The position numbers and the translations under genes were made by a program. A DNA stretch of 64,000 nucleotides from Eragrostis nindensis (Eukaryota > Streptophyta > Magnoliopsida > Poales > Poaceae). Positions within the stretch are counted from its first letter, which is position 1; every line of letters begins with the position of its first letter. The stretch is from assembly GCA_012490785.1 (NCBI GenBank), contig JAAXCT010000792.1:266331-330330 (forward strand). Direction: 5' to 3'. This document shows positions 48,298 through 60,500 of this stretch, in pieces. The notes under the pieces are model-generated. The model searched no databases, had not been told where the DNA came from, and saw nothing but the letters and a program-made list of their open reading frames with translations.

Positions 48298-48463
48298 TGT
48301 CGCGACGAGACCGATGTGGATCCACGTCGGTTTTGGCACGAGACGCGTCATACTTGAACCCGTGTTCCTCGCGGTGAGAGGTGGACACGAGGCGAGCGGC
48401 GCGGCGCCACGCGGTTCTGTGTTTGGGGACGCGCCTTCTGGCTGGCGAGGGGGTTAGGGCCGT

Positions 48464-49069
48464 TCTAACAGGCTAAAGCGGATTTTCTCACCACCAATTA
48501 AGATGTGGGGTAAATTTTTTGTCTGGTCATTCAATTCATACCTGGTGAAAATTTGATGTGCAATGTGGATATCATGGATGAACAAATATGCACCGTTTAT
48601 ATCTTGGATGAACGGTTCAGATTTGCCCCTTATCTCTGGTGCTCCTCAACCTCTAATGATATGTCGCCGCTCCCTTCGCACTTTTCGGGAATCCGCAAAA
48701 CATGAGCTGAGGTTGAATTAGAAGAATTTTATTCTATACTACATGCATGATTTTAGTGTTGATTGGAAACCTTCCATTCAAATATTTTTATCATTCCATA
48801 ATTGAAATTTCTATCGTATTCAAGTATTCAACATTGCCATTTCCTTGTTCATTCAATCCCGAAGATTTTGCCTGCCTTAACTCAGCGATTCGTTGCACCA
48901 TCGCCCTACTAATATCAATATACGCTCACGTGCTTTATTTTTATGTTTCCATTATCCGCGATATCACATTTGTTCCGACATTATCATTTTCATTTATGAT
49001 GCTGAGAAAAAAATATGCAAGTGATAGTGATTTCAGACATTTTATCTCTAGAAGCATCTTAATAGAACC
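48464..49069. other. Intergenic, no gene recognised
   Basis: AT-rich spacer between the duplicated promoter block and the tandem repeat array. A 160-residue frame (48747-49229) runs into the array and has no recognisable domain; it is not called. Confidence 0.4.
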
Positions 49070-50010
49070 TTTAGCTACTTACACGTGTCATAAGACAAAA
49101 ATAGTTAGGTCTATAACAAAAACTTCTAGTTTACACATCCGAGAAATGTGCCATAAGACAAAAACAGTTAGGCCAATGACAAAACTTCTACTACACATCC
49201 GAGAAGCGTGTCAAGACAAAAATAGTTAGGCCTATGACAAAAATTGTTGCATTTACTTCCAAATTCTTAGCTACTTTACACGTCCGAGAAGCGTGTCCAA
49301 AAATAGTTACAGACCTATGGCGAAACATGTTGCATTACTTCTAAATTCTTAGCTACTTTACACGTTCGAGAAGCGTGTCATAAGACAAAAATAGTTAGGC
49401 CAATGACAAAAACTTCTAATTTACACGTTGGAGAAGCGTGTCATAAGACAAAAATAGTTAGGCCTTGACAAAAATTGTTGCATTACTTCCAAATTCATAA
49501 CAATACAAAAAAAAAAGGCATACCATCACATCCAATTGAAGTGATCCTTCCAATGGAACATTCAGCTGTTTTACACGCATGAAAAAGAAGCATATCAAAA
49601 TAATTGTTAGGACTAAGACAAAACTTGTTTCATTTTTGTCAAAATTTACATCAAAACATGCACACACAAAAAAACCGTCAATGGTAACTGAAGTGATCAT
49701 CCCAAAAAAACCCTTATCTGCTTTACATGTTTGCCAATCGTGACGTAAACACAAAGATTGTTAGGCTTAAGACAAAACCAGTTTCATTTTTGCTAAATTT
49801 ATAGCAAAACTAGACCACCACGGCTAACCGAGGTGATTGTTAGACATAGGACAAAAATGGTTCATTTTTTTTTATCAAAATTTGTAGCAAAACAGGCACA
49901 AAAAACCAGACCGCCACAGCTAACCGAAGTGATTATCCCAACAGAACCTTTAGCTACTTTACACGTCTAAAAAAGTGAAATAAGACAAAGATTGTTAGTC
50001 CTAAGACAAA
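49070..50010. repeat. Diverged tandem repeat array
   Basis: About ten copies of a motif centred on AAGACAAAAATAGTTAGGCC are spread over 940 bases. They are preceded in most copies by TTTACACGTCCGAGAAGCGTGT and followed by ATGACAAAAATTGTTGCATT. Clear copies begin near 49090, 49155, 49213, 49383 and 49446. Later copies (49600-49990) are more decayed and read ATTGTTAGG. Spacing varies from about 60 to 150 bases. There is no coding content and no target duplication was found. Confidence 0.75.
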
Positions 50011-50946
50011 AAACGGTTCTGCTCGGTGGGTGTTGGTTTGTGTTCCTTGCGAGTTGCCTCCTTGCGATACAGTCTTGTTGAGTCATAATGGATTGGAAAC
50101 TTCAGTGTCGTGGGCACGACTGCGAGAGCGGGCAGCACCGGAGCACATTTTTTAAGGGATCTAACCCACGGGAGAACTGAAATATCTGCATGTAACACGA
50201 GTCGCTGACCTCTTTTCGTTGCACGTGTAATTCATGGTGGGTTGTGTTACAATACACTAAAGCATTGTAGCCAATGCGTGTGACGGATGACACAACAATA
50301 GGGGTACGCGGTTCCTCCCCTGTTTTGTTGTTGTGTAGCACGATCGATGGCGATGGCTGAGCTTCTCGCGGCCTTTCCGTCTCACTAGCAGATTTTGCTT
50401 TACTGATTGGAGTAGACTAGACCGCTAGTATATACAATAAAAAAGGCCGATTGGAGTAGCCAAGGTCTCTGCTCATGGATTCAAGGTCTTCAAACAGAAA
50501 AACTGCAAGACTTTGATTAGATACTAAATTCTGAGCTTCGAAAAGGAAATTTCAGTATCACTTGGAAGGAAAACTTTGGGGCAACCTGAGAAAATGACAT
50601 GTCAGACTGTCAGGTTCAGCATAGACATAAACCAAAAAAACAAAAACCAAAAATAAACTTTGCCGAGCCGAATCTCCCGTCAGGATTTAGCTGGGCCAAC
50701 GCCCAAAACCACGCCACAAACCACGAATCGTTCCAACGGTCCAACCCGTCCCCGCTCAGAATCCAGAAGGTTCGCGCGAGAACTCGAACTCCCCCGTCCT
50801 CCTGGGCTCCTGGCATTCCGGCTTCGGGCTCCGGCAAACGAAAATCATCTTGCGAATTTGCGATCCAACACAGAGCCGAGCCTTCTCGACCCCGCAACTA
50901 CTCCACGCCCAACCACACTCGCATCTGCCGCGACCTCCGGCGAGCC
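50011..50946. other. Spacer and PRP18 promoter
   Basis: No gene visible. The last 250 bases become C-rich and serve as promoter and leader of the PRP18 gene. The open frame runs upstream of the chosen start without resemblance to the family. Confidence 0.45.
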
Positions 50947-53258
50947 ATGGACGTGCTGAAGCGCGAGCTGCAGCGGAAGCGCCAGCTCCTCGACTCCGAC
51001 TTCGGCGGCCGCAAGGTCATCCGCCGCGCCGAGATCGAGGCCCGCGAGATCCAGCACATCCGCGAGGCCGAGCGCCAGCTCCTCCTCCAGAAGCAGCTCC
51101 GGAGCGTGGGCTCCCACCAGGCCTCCTCGCCGTCCGGTTCCTCTTCGCCCGCCTCCGCCGCGCCCGACGCGTCGCGGGCGGAGAACGGCCGGAACGACCC
51201 GGCGGAGTCGCTCCCGCGGGAGGAGGTCATCCGGCGCCTGCGCCTGCTGCGGCAGCCGGCCACGCTCTTCGGCGAGGACGACGCCGCGCGCCTCCGCCGC
51301 CTCCACGACGTGCTCGAGGATCCCGCCGCGCTGGCCGACGTGGACGCGGCGGAGATCGGGGAGGGGCAGACCAACGACTTCCTCCGCGACATCCAGGCGC
51401 TGCGGGCCAAGGCGGTGGCGGCGGCGAAGCCCAAGGCCGGCGCGGAGTCCCAGCGGAGGGAGGACGACGGCGAACAGATGGAGGTGGTGTTCGAGGAGCT
51501 CTGCGACGAGGATAAGATCGCCGCGTTCTTCAGGAGGCTCATGGGCGAGTGGAGCCAAGAGATGGACGAGATACCCGAGGCGGAGCGGCGGACGGCCAAG
51601 GGGAAGGCCGCGGTGGCCACTTGCAAGCAGTGCGCACGCTATCTCGAGCCGCTTTTCAAGCAGTGCAAGAAGAAGGTACTCCCTCCGTTTTTTTATTCTT
51701 GACGTCGACATGACTCGTAGCTCTTTTCTAGTGCAATCTCCGGTCGGAAGCGTCAACAATTCCCGAACGGAGGTAGTATGTAACATTTGGTATCCTGTTG
51801 CTCCTGGTAGTAGTGTCTGACTGAAACCGTAGGAGCGTCAGGAGTACCTTCGTTTTGTTCTAGCACGCTCCAATACAATTGAGTTTCGTTATTAATGCAG
51901 TTGATCTATGGCTATTGGTCGTTCTAGAAGAAATATAGAAAGCGTGAATGGGAATCCAATCCTCATGCTATAGTGAGCTGCGGACATTATAGGTTTATTT
52001 AAGCTTATATTTGAAACGCTCTTGATGAAATGCACCCCTTAAGCTGTCAATAAACATGCCTTATCCAAGGGAATGCATGAAGGTATTGTGGCACAACATT
52101 TTTGCTCCTGCGAAGTTGTCCTTGAAACCTAAAGAAAGCAGCAATGCCTACTATAGAATGAAGATTTCGACAGGGAATGCATGAAGGTATTGGGCCAACA
52201 TGTTAGAATCTTGGTTTCTGACAAACATTTGCTTTGATGTTAATCTTCCTTGATTCCTTCTATAGAATGAAGATTTCGACAGCAATTGGCAATCAGTTTA
52301 AGGAATACAACAACAGGAGGAAGACAAGAAATTTTGCATGTACTGTTCTGAATCGTATTGGTTTTTGTATTATTGGTGTGTCCTCTGAACTGTTCGGAGT
52401 ACATTTCTGTAACACAAGGAGGAGATTTTCTTAACAATTCTCTTTTGCCCTTGAATAGGAGGGCGTCATCCTGAGTCCACAAAACACTGAATAGGCGATC
52501 AAGTTCCAACTTGTGCTTTCATTTCAGTAAGCTTGTTAATTAATTTACATCTCCCCTGCTCCCTGGTATTGCCTACTATCTGTCCACAAAATGATGACAC
52601 GTACGGGTGTGAAATTCTCATGGAGTCGTTCAGTTTGTTGGTTGTCAACCCATTGATCAGTTTGCCTGAGGGTGAATGGTTGAAACTATTTTTCCAATTT
52701 TATAAGTACATTTGCTCGGGGGAAGAGGTTCAAACATAATTTCCATATTTACATCCATGTTCTAATACAAATTTCAATATATATCGAAATTCTTTCGTTC
52801 ATGTATGCACACATCTGTGTTACAAATTAACACCTTATTGACTCATTATTTGATGTTTCAAATGCAGTCTCTCTCCCTGACGTCCGGCAATCATTGCTAG
52901 AGGTGGTCAAGTGCTGCATGAAACGGGACTATCTGGCTGCAGTTGACAACTATATCAAGCTGGCCATCGGCAACTCACCATGGCCAATTGTGTGACTATG
53001 GTTGGTATACATGAGCGATCGGCTCGCGAAAAGATCTACACCAACAGCGTGGCTCACATCATGAATGATGAGACGACCAGAAAGTACTTGCAGTCTGTGA
53101 AGAGGCTCATAACATTTTGCCAGAGGAAGTACCCCACTGATCCATCAAGATCCGTTGAGTTCAACAGCCTGGCCAATGGCAGCGATCTGCAGTCTCTCCT
53201 GGCAGAACGAAACGCAAAGAACTCCGAGGAAACGCTTCGGTTAGTGGCTGCGTCATGA
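50947..53258 (+). CDS. PRP18: Pre-mRNA-splicing factor 18 (frame disturbed)
   Basis: PRP18 acts in the second catalytic step of splicing. Exon 1 (50947-51675) starts MDVLKRELQRKRQLLDSDFG, has a basic coiled segment, an SFM-type block (LPREEVIRRLRLLRQPATLF) and the start of the conserved helical domain (LEPLFKQCKKK). The second exon (52868-53258) continues with PDVRQSLLEVVKCCMKRDYL, LAIGNSPWPI and VTMVGIHERSAREKIY, ending LRLVAAS. The total is close to the family length. Two one-base losses break the frame: at the exon 1 donor (one base short for the phase of exon 2) and at 52984-52992, where PWPIGV would need one more G. With these the protein would stop shortly after exon 1. I read this as an intact gene with consensus errors, or a recent pseudogene. 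Confidence 0.8.
51679..51776. mobile_element. Stowaway MITE inside the PRP18 5' splice site
   Basis: A 98-base element with ends CTCCCTCCGTT and inverted CTACCTCCGTT and the TA duplication (51677-51678, 51777-51778). Removing it and one TA restores AAG-GTATGT, a typical plant donor. The element therefore begins three bases into the intron and changes the donor to GTACTC. Confidence 0.85.
52069..52282. repeat. Interleaved direct repeats in the PRP18 intron
   Basis: GGGAATGCATGAAGGTATTG occurs at 52069 and 52173, and CTATAGAATGAAGATTTCGA occurs at 52151 and 52260. The two pairs share a period of about 105 bases, indicating a partial tandem duplication of intron sequence. Confidence 0.75.
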
Positions 53259-54557
53259 TTAATGCTGAATTTCCTATTTGTGCTGCTAATTTTGTTGCAT
53301 GAGTCTGATTCTTGTATGGTTTGTTGCAATTGGGAAAAACTGTACTTGTAAGAAGGAAGAACCTGAACCGAATCACCAGTCATCTATTTGTGCTGGAAAT
53401 TCATGGCTTGAGTTCGATTCATTTCGAAAATTGTAAACTTCTAAAAGGTGCAGGGACCTGAGCTGAATTATCAATTCTTACTCGATTATTATTCATATGA
53501 ATAGAGAGTTTAAATACTGTTACCACTGAACATTACTTGCATGTGAGATGCTTTTTTATGTATAAGTCACGGCATCTGCATCCGACCTTTTTTAATGTGT
53601 TTCTTATTTTTCACTGATTTCTCTTTGATGCTTCTAGTAGGAGCTGCATGAAAGTGAAACTTGCTAGTGTTCTGCAGATATCAAATGCGAGTGAATGTCT
53701 TGACCTGGTACAAAGTTCTCAATCTATTGATCATATTAATGAACTACATGTAGTTCATAGATTATGTAAAAGTGTCAAAGAAGATTGAGAGAACAACTAG
53801 GAATCGAAAAGAATTTAACAAACTACACTAGCAATCAGCCAACAGCAGGCCCGACAAACCCCTTTTGTAAGCATGATATCTTAATTTCAATCGAGACTCT
53901 GTACAACCCCAACCCTAGTGCCTTAAAGACATTTAAGCATATCAAGATTTGGCCTGGCTAAGCCCTCAGGCTCCACACCAGCTGATCCAAAATAGTTCCT
54001 CTACCCGTCATGGGTCTCTCAGCTCGTGCCTAATTGCCAAAGTGTAATCATCATGAAACCTGTAGGGAAATGAGCAATGAAGTTATCTTCAACCACCAAT
54101 ACGACAAAAAGAAACATAAAAGAACATGGGTGGTACTGGGGAGCACTCACCTCCTCTTCAAGGCTTTATCCAGCGAACTATCTTCTGAAACGTACCTCAT
54201 CTTGAGAGTCCATATATCTAATTGGAATCACAAAACATCTGTGACATTGCACGCCACAAGTATATACAGAAAACATGACAGTAAAATCAACTATCAAAAT
54301 TGTTTCAATTTACAATTCTCATTCCAACTAAACCACTACTGAAAAGAAAAACATATAGCTTTACATCTTCATCAGTGACTCAAAGCCACATACACATCCA
54401 TGCGGTCCCGCACCAATATACACACTTGACGCAAAGCCTTGCCCATCATACAAAACCTCAGGGCATTTGCATGCTGCACAATTGAACATAAATACAGCAC
54501 AAAATGGCAAGCTGTGAAGGCCATATGTTTTACACAGCTGAGTTTAAATCTGGTCAG
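53259..54557. other. Spacer between convergent PRP18 and importin genes
   Basis: AT-rich. It contains the 3' untranslated regions of both genes. No coding sequence or element ends could be supported. Confidence 0.45.
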
Positions 54558-57500
54558 CTATGATGACAGCACAGATTGTAGAGCAAGTTGTTGCTGTGGT
54601 TGCAAAGAAGACCATGTTGAGGCTAATACAGAAGGCGGCAATGTCGTCTGAAGCTGTTTTAGTAGATTAACCATCTTGCTTGCGGTCTGTTCTGTTGCCA
54701 GATCTTTGCCCGCACATAATATCTGCATTTAACACAACGAGGGTGCAAGTTGAAATAAATAAACAATGTTTTGAAGGCATCAAGACCAACTTGGGGATCT
54801 CTTGGCATAAAATGGGCTAGGTTCTCTAGAAGCTCAAGAAGCTCCAGCTGTTTGGACTGGCGTGCACCATTACATTAGGATGGTAGCAAACAACAAAACT
54901 AAATGAAGACTTGCAAATATCTTCAAATGTGCACGAGGCCTTTCAAGGTCTTAATATTGTGCACGTAGATAACCAACACGCGGAACCTTGTTTTGGGTAG
55001 AACTATGAAAGACACAATGAAAATGAAAGACAACATAATAACCATGATAACTATTGAGCTACTAATTTACAAGGTAAGTCGTTTCAGCAGACTAGAGGAT
55101 TGCATTTGAACCCGAAGTAGATAAGGATCTCTGAGACTTGACTGACTATTTAGAACTCTCATCCAGATCTATGGAACATAGGATTGAGTGATTTAACCAT
55201 ATACTTATTAGTTGGTAATCGAGTAAAATTGATGGGTCAAAATTAGGCAACACATGTTAATACTTGATGTCTTATTGATAGTAAGATTTCATTATGTATA
55301 CATATTGCTCGGGAGGTTAAAAATTCAATATGCAAAGAGATATGACGTTAGGCCTTGGCCCTGCGGACGCACAACGGCACAAGAAGAAGGCGCAGTATGT
55401 AGAGCATAAATGCAACGGAAACAGGAAAATAGTAAATAAATATAAAAAGGTACCTCGGCAAAAACAGACACAATCTTTGGAAGATACTGATTATTTTGGC
55501 CCAATAGCTCCCTCTCAGACCTGATGGTAACACAAAGTAAGTTCTCCATGCAACACGTATAAGTTTAGGCGATAAAGGAAACAAGGCTTTCTATACATCA
55601 TCAAATTAGCGAATATACCAAATTCTGCATGAAACATTCGTCACCATTACTTACTTCTCAAGCATCACGCATAGCTGTTCATGGACAAGCTTGGCCTCAA
55701 TCAAGTCATTTTTTATTGGCAGACAACTTAGCCAAGCAGGAATGACCTGTCACAAGTCACATTAATCAAGTGATACATGATCACAAAGTAACATATGGTT
55801 CAGGAATTATTGATGCAGCAACACAACTATTATTTAAAATGCTGTGTTAAGGCGTCAAGAAATGAAATCAGACCCTAAAAGGTGTCAAGAAACAAATGCT
55901 GGAGGACTATCCATATTTCTTCACAAAGAAAAAAGGGAGAAGTCCAAATTACTCCCCCAACTTTACCCTTAGTCTAAATACCCCCCTGAACTACAAAACC
56001 GTATATTTAACCCCCTCCTTTCTCAAAACCGGATCACTTTACACCTTTGCCTCTAAAACAAAAGTGGTTTTGCATTATTGCATATGTGAGTGGTTTGGCT
56101 CACTAGGACTGTCATGCAGGCATGCCAATGTGGAAACACATCTCCCACGGATCCAGCGGTGGAGCACTGCCAACTCCCACTCTTTAGAGGCAAAGGTGCA
56201 AAGTGAAGCGGTTTTGGGAAAGGAGGGGGTTAAATAGACAGTTTTATAGTTCAGGGGGTTGTCCAGATTCAGGGCAAAGTTGGAGGGTATAATTTGGACA
56301 ATAATTATCACTCACAAATTTGTCTAGTGGCTGCATCAAAATATAAGCAAGATATATAACAGCAAAGATACCTGAGAAGCATCAATGCTATCACGATGAA
56401 AGTGGCATATTTTTCCAAGAGCAGAAACAGCATTGTCATATGCCATCGCGTTATCCAGATCTAGCGCATTAGGATGCTTGATTACATTGTATAATCTGGA
56501 CAATGCCTCTGCAGAAGTAAACTAAGTAATTAACAATGTAAGGGCAACAGACTAATATAAGCAATAGTAAATATGAGACACGTACCGCCAGTGTGAGACC
56601 TAAATGCAGAGCCACCGAATTCAGCACAAATGCCGATTCCATAAACTGCAGCCTGAAAACAGCATAAATGAACGCATACTCTTTGAAAAGACCACTCTTG
56701 AGAGATGAAAGATTGGTGTTAAACATATGGTTTTGGAACACTGGGGAGCAGAAAAGATAAAAAGTACAAACCTGCCTAACATCTGGATTTTCACTCGTGC
56801 AGGCTTCTAACAGAGAAGGAAGATATGCATCATAATACCTAAGAATCAGATATAGGAAAAACATGTAAGGCCGTCACAATTCACAAAATGTTTCCCTAAG
56901 AAAAACACAATTCAAAAATCGCTCTACGTTGGATCATAAGACAAACCTAACTGCTGTTTCACGGCAGTGCTCAGCAACATCATCAAAAATGCAAATGGCA
57001 ACCCTCCTTTCTTCTGCTGTTTTATCCTTGCCCTAAATAGATGAAATGCTAACAATCAAAAAGCTTGCCTTGTTTAGGCTTACCAATCAATAACGACCCA
57101 TTTCCATATCATGTGAACATGATCACCAGAGTAAAATTTAGAGCGTTCCATGGTCACTGCCCACCCTCCAAACCCCATAATTTACCATTTCACTTACCAA
57201 CATAGGGGTCAAATAGATAGACAGTTCATCAAAGAATGGAAGGAAATAACTCTTGAAGGTTTTGACAAGAGTGCCCAGACAATCACCAACCTGCATGATC
57301 ACGTCATCAAAATATTTCCAAAAGGTACAGGTCTGAGGCAGCTATGTATATATTGAGTGCGGGACGCCGGACCCCATGGACATAAATTCATGTCCTTGGA
57401 TCCAACATACTGATTTTATGCAAGAATCAGAAACAAGTGTTTCAAAATCTTACTTGGTCAAAGATTCATCTCCTGTTCGTTTCTTCTCTGACCAGTTCCT

Positions 57501-60500
57501 CTTTTCCGAATCATAATCTTCAGCCTTTGCCCTCTCTGTCCGTTCTATCCTCCTATTAGTACTCGCCACTATTATTTCTTTGATTCCATCCACTATGGAT
57601 TTTACTTGACCTTCTTCAAGAAGTGTTCCTGATACCTGAACAAGTAAAATTCAATAACAGATAAGTGATTGCACATAGTAGGAAACAGAATAGAAAGCCA
57701 GAAAGGAGGAGCTGCCTGCAAGCATTACAAATATGCTTTCTAGTTCAGACACGAATAACTACTGGGTAGTATACAGTCAACCTATTGCAAACTTTGATCA
57801 TAATTGCTTTGTTTTTTTCTCGAAAAACCCAGGAGAACTGCGCCACATTATATTAAGAAAAAGGGACAAGAGCCCGTTACACCACCAAACCAACCACACA
57901 CCCCATGCTGTCACAAGTTACATTTACGCCTGTGAAAAAACACAAACGACTAACACTACCACCACACTAAATACTTAAGGGAGGGGCAGTCAAGATTAAC
58001 ATTTTTTATTGAGATTAACGTTTGAAATGATCTAGTAGATTTGCCTAAAAAGTAACAGTAGACACTACTAGCCCACATGTTTCGGGACCGTGTCGATGAC
58101 CAAAATGACATTTATTTGCGACTGGAGGGAGTATTATATTTTTATCTGTAACAGAAATACTAAAGAACAAGGTACTTTGTACAAAAGCAATTAGTACTGT
58201 ACTAGGGGGTAAGATTAATCTTCTCGTGGAGAAGCCTTAGTATGGCGACTAGTTAATACTCACATAACATGTTTTAGCTCTTCTTTTGCTCCCTCTAGAT
58301 AAGTTCATTATAGAACAAGAGTCAGACCAAGCATACTTAGGACTGAACTAGCTCAATAGTAAATTTGCCATGAACAAGTTAATAATTACTTAATAACTCA
58401 AACGACCCAGCTTAAATATCTCATTATTGTGCTGTTTAAAAATAATAACCATGTAAGAACAGGAATGCCTTAAGAAAAACTAAAACAAAAAAGAGTTAAC
58501 TGTGGTTGATATAAAGAAAAAGAGGCATATGAGTCAAGAAAACAAGAATCTTAGTGCAATCAGCAAATAAATTCAATATACAAACCTGTATGGACTCATT
58601 TAGTGACTCTAATATGCTTGTGCAAATTTGTGGTTCAGGTTCCTGCATAGAGTTACAAAATCATGCTTGAATCAGATATAATTAGCATAACAAATATTAA
58701 GGAAACTCAATAAGGTCTTATTAGCATGCTGCACTTACTTTATGCATGGCCTCTACAAGGGCAGGAACTATGTAATCAGACAGCTGCTTAAGATAAGATG
58801 CATCCCGACCTTGAGCTTGACCCTTTTCTATAGCCAACTTTGCTGAACGCAGAAGCTCGGGCATTGCTGAGAAGATTGTATTGTGTCAAATTTGAAAGCG
58901 TGTTGTGTCAAAGAAAACTACATTGAAATGACAGTCAAATACCTGAAACAGCTGCCTTCCTAACCTCCTCATGAAAATAGAACTTGAGGAGAGGTACGAG
59001 TGTTGTTGCTACCTGTAACAAATCCAGATTCAGTTGTTGCTCTCCATGAACATAGAAACCGGGGAAGGAGAAGAAAAAGAGGAAGGGGGGAGTGTTGAAA
59101 AGGTATATGACCTGATCAATCCATGGGAAAAATCCTTCCTTGAGCTCATCAGCATAACAACATAGCATATTACATGCTGTAGCTTTTTCCTCCAGTAGAC
59201 TTGTCCTGATGCCAATCCTCTATCTCCCCAATGTAATGGTCTCAACACTGCATTAGAGTAGGCAGTAATTAGAACCCACCATTTTATAGGGTTCACACTC
59301 TGGTCTGGTAGAGTCAGATCCGCCTAGACCTAGGAAACCTTTCCTGGAAGCTAGAAGACAGTTGAGCTAGGCGGTTAATGTTAGTATGCTGATCAGATGG
59401 ATGTTGTGACTGAAAGATACTAAGTCAATACAGCAATGAGGCTAACTCCTTTAGGCATAGCTTTGAGCAGATGCGAGCAAACAGATATTAATTCATCTGG
59501 GAAAGAAAATATAGAAATGCATATACGGAAACATGGGGAAAAAACCTAAAATCGTACCCATCATCATCAGATTCACCATTTTCATCTTCCGGCCCAGCAG
59601 AAGTGACACTCACATCTGGTTTAAGCTGAGCAGACTGGAGCAGAGGAGGCATAACAACACTCATGTAGGGCAAGAAATCCTGGCCAAGGCATTTACAAAG
59701 TCTTGCCCATGCCTACAGAGACGATCAGATTAAGCAAATGAGAACGCGTAAACTGGCATAAAATGGGAATACAGGGTCAGGCTCTAACATACTTGTAGCA
59801 TGTAACTCGTTATAGGATCATCAGCCTCCATCTGAGATCCTTGCAGCGTCATCAGAACTTCCATCACCTGACAAGAAAAATGTGTAAAAGAATCAGGACA
59901 AATTGGCGAGCTACATTCAAATGAACCAATTGGCAACATTAATAGAACCAGCACAGATCACATAGTTTGCAAACATGACTTAATTCAGATACTTTTACAA
60001 AAAGAAAGATTTATGGTCAGTCAAATATAAGAGCAACTACCTGCTTAGCATCGTCCTTAAACTTTTGTTTCCCAACTGCCATACCAACTAAACTGATGCA
60101 TTCCATAGATTTGGCTCGCAACATTCTGTTGGATTTATCAGTTGCATTCATGAGAATAGTCTTCAGGTAAGGCATTACTGCATCATAATATTTCTGGAAG
60201 TGTTCCTGAATTTACAAGGAAGCAAAATTTGTTAGAAATAATGTTAGCAAGAAACCTTCAACAGTAATTGCTTATTTACCTGAGAAGAATCGGCTGCTGA
60301 CGCTAAAGCAGTTAAAGCAGCCTCTTGCACCATTTGATTTCCAGTCTACATGGCGAACATACATATTAAGAAGTTAAGCTCATGCCTCATGCCAATTGCC
60401 AACTATATATAGGTAAGGTGCAAATGTTGGATGCAAGATTTTACCTGAAGCAATGATAGAAGTTTCCCAACTATTCCGTCCAGGTACGGCGTCAAAATAT

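Larger units (their letters stand above)
47659..48463. repeat. Duplicated HAD promoter segment
   Basis: About 47659-47881 and 48286-48463 are diverged direct copies. Shared words are GTGGATCCACGTCGGTTTTGG, GTGTTCCTCGCGG, GGCGCGGCGCCACGCG and GCCTTCTGGCTGGCGAG versus GCCTTTTTGGTTGGCGAG. The copy nearer the gene contains the TATA-like sequence; the distal copy has CTATTTAA at the same place. Confidence 0.75.

Noticed and set aside
48747..49229. 160-residue plus-strand frame running into the tandem array
   Set aside because: AT-rich, no start context or splice structure, and its last third is translated repeat units.
49070..50010. CRISPR-like appearance of regularly repeated units
   Set aside because: Units are diverged, spacing is irregular, the spacers are themselves repeated, and the genome is a plant nuclear one.
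50845..51786. 313-residue minus-strand frame opposite PRP18 exon 1
   Set aside because: Shadow of the GC-rich coding exon; the plus-strand frame matches PRP18.
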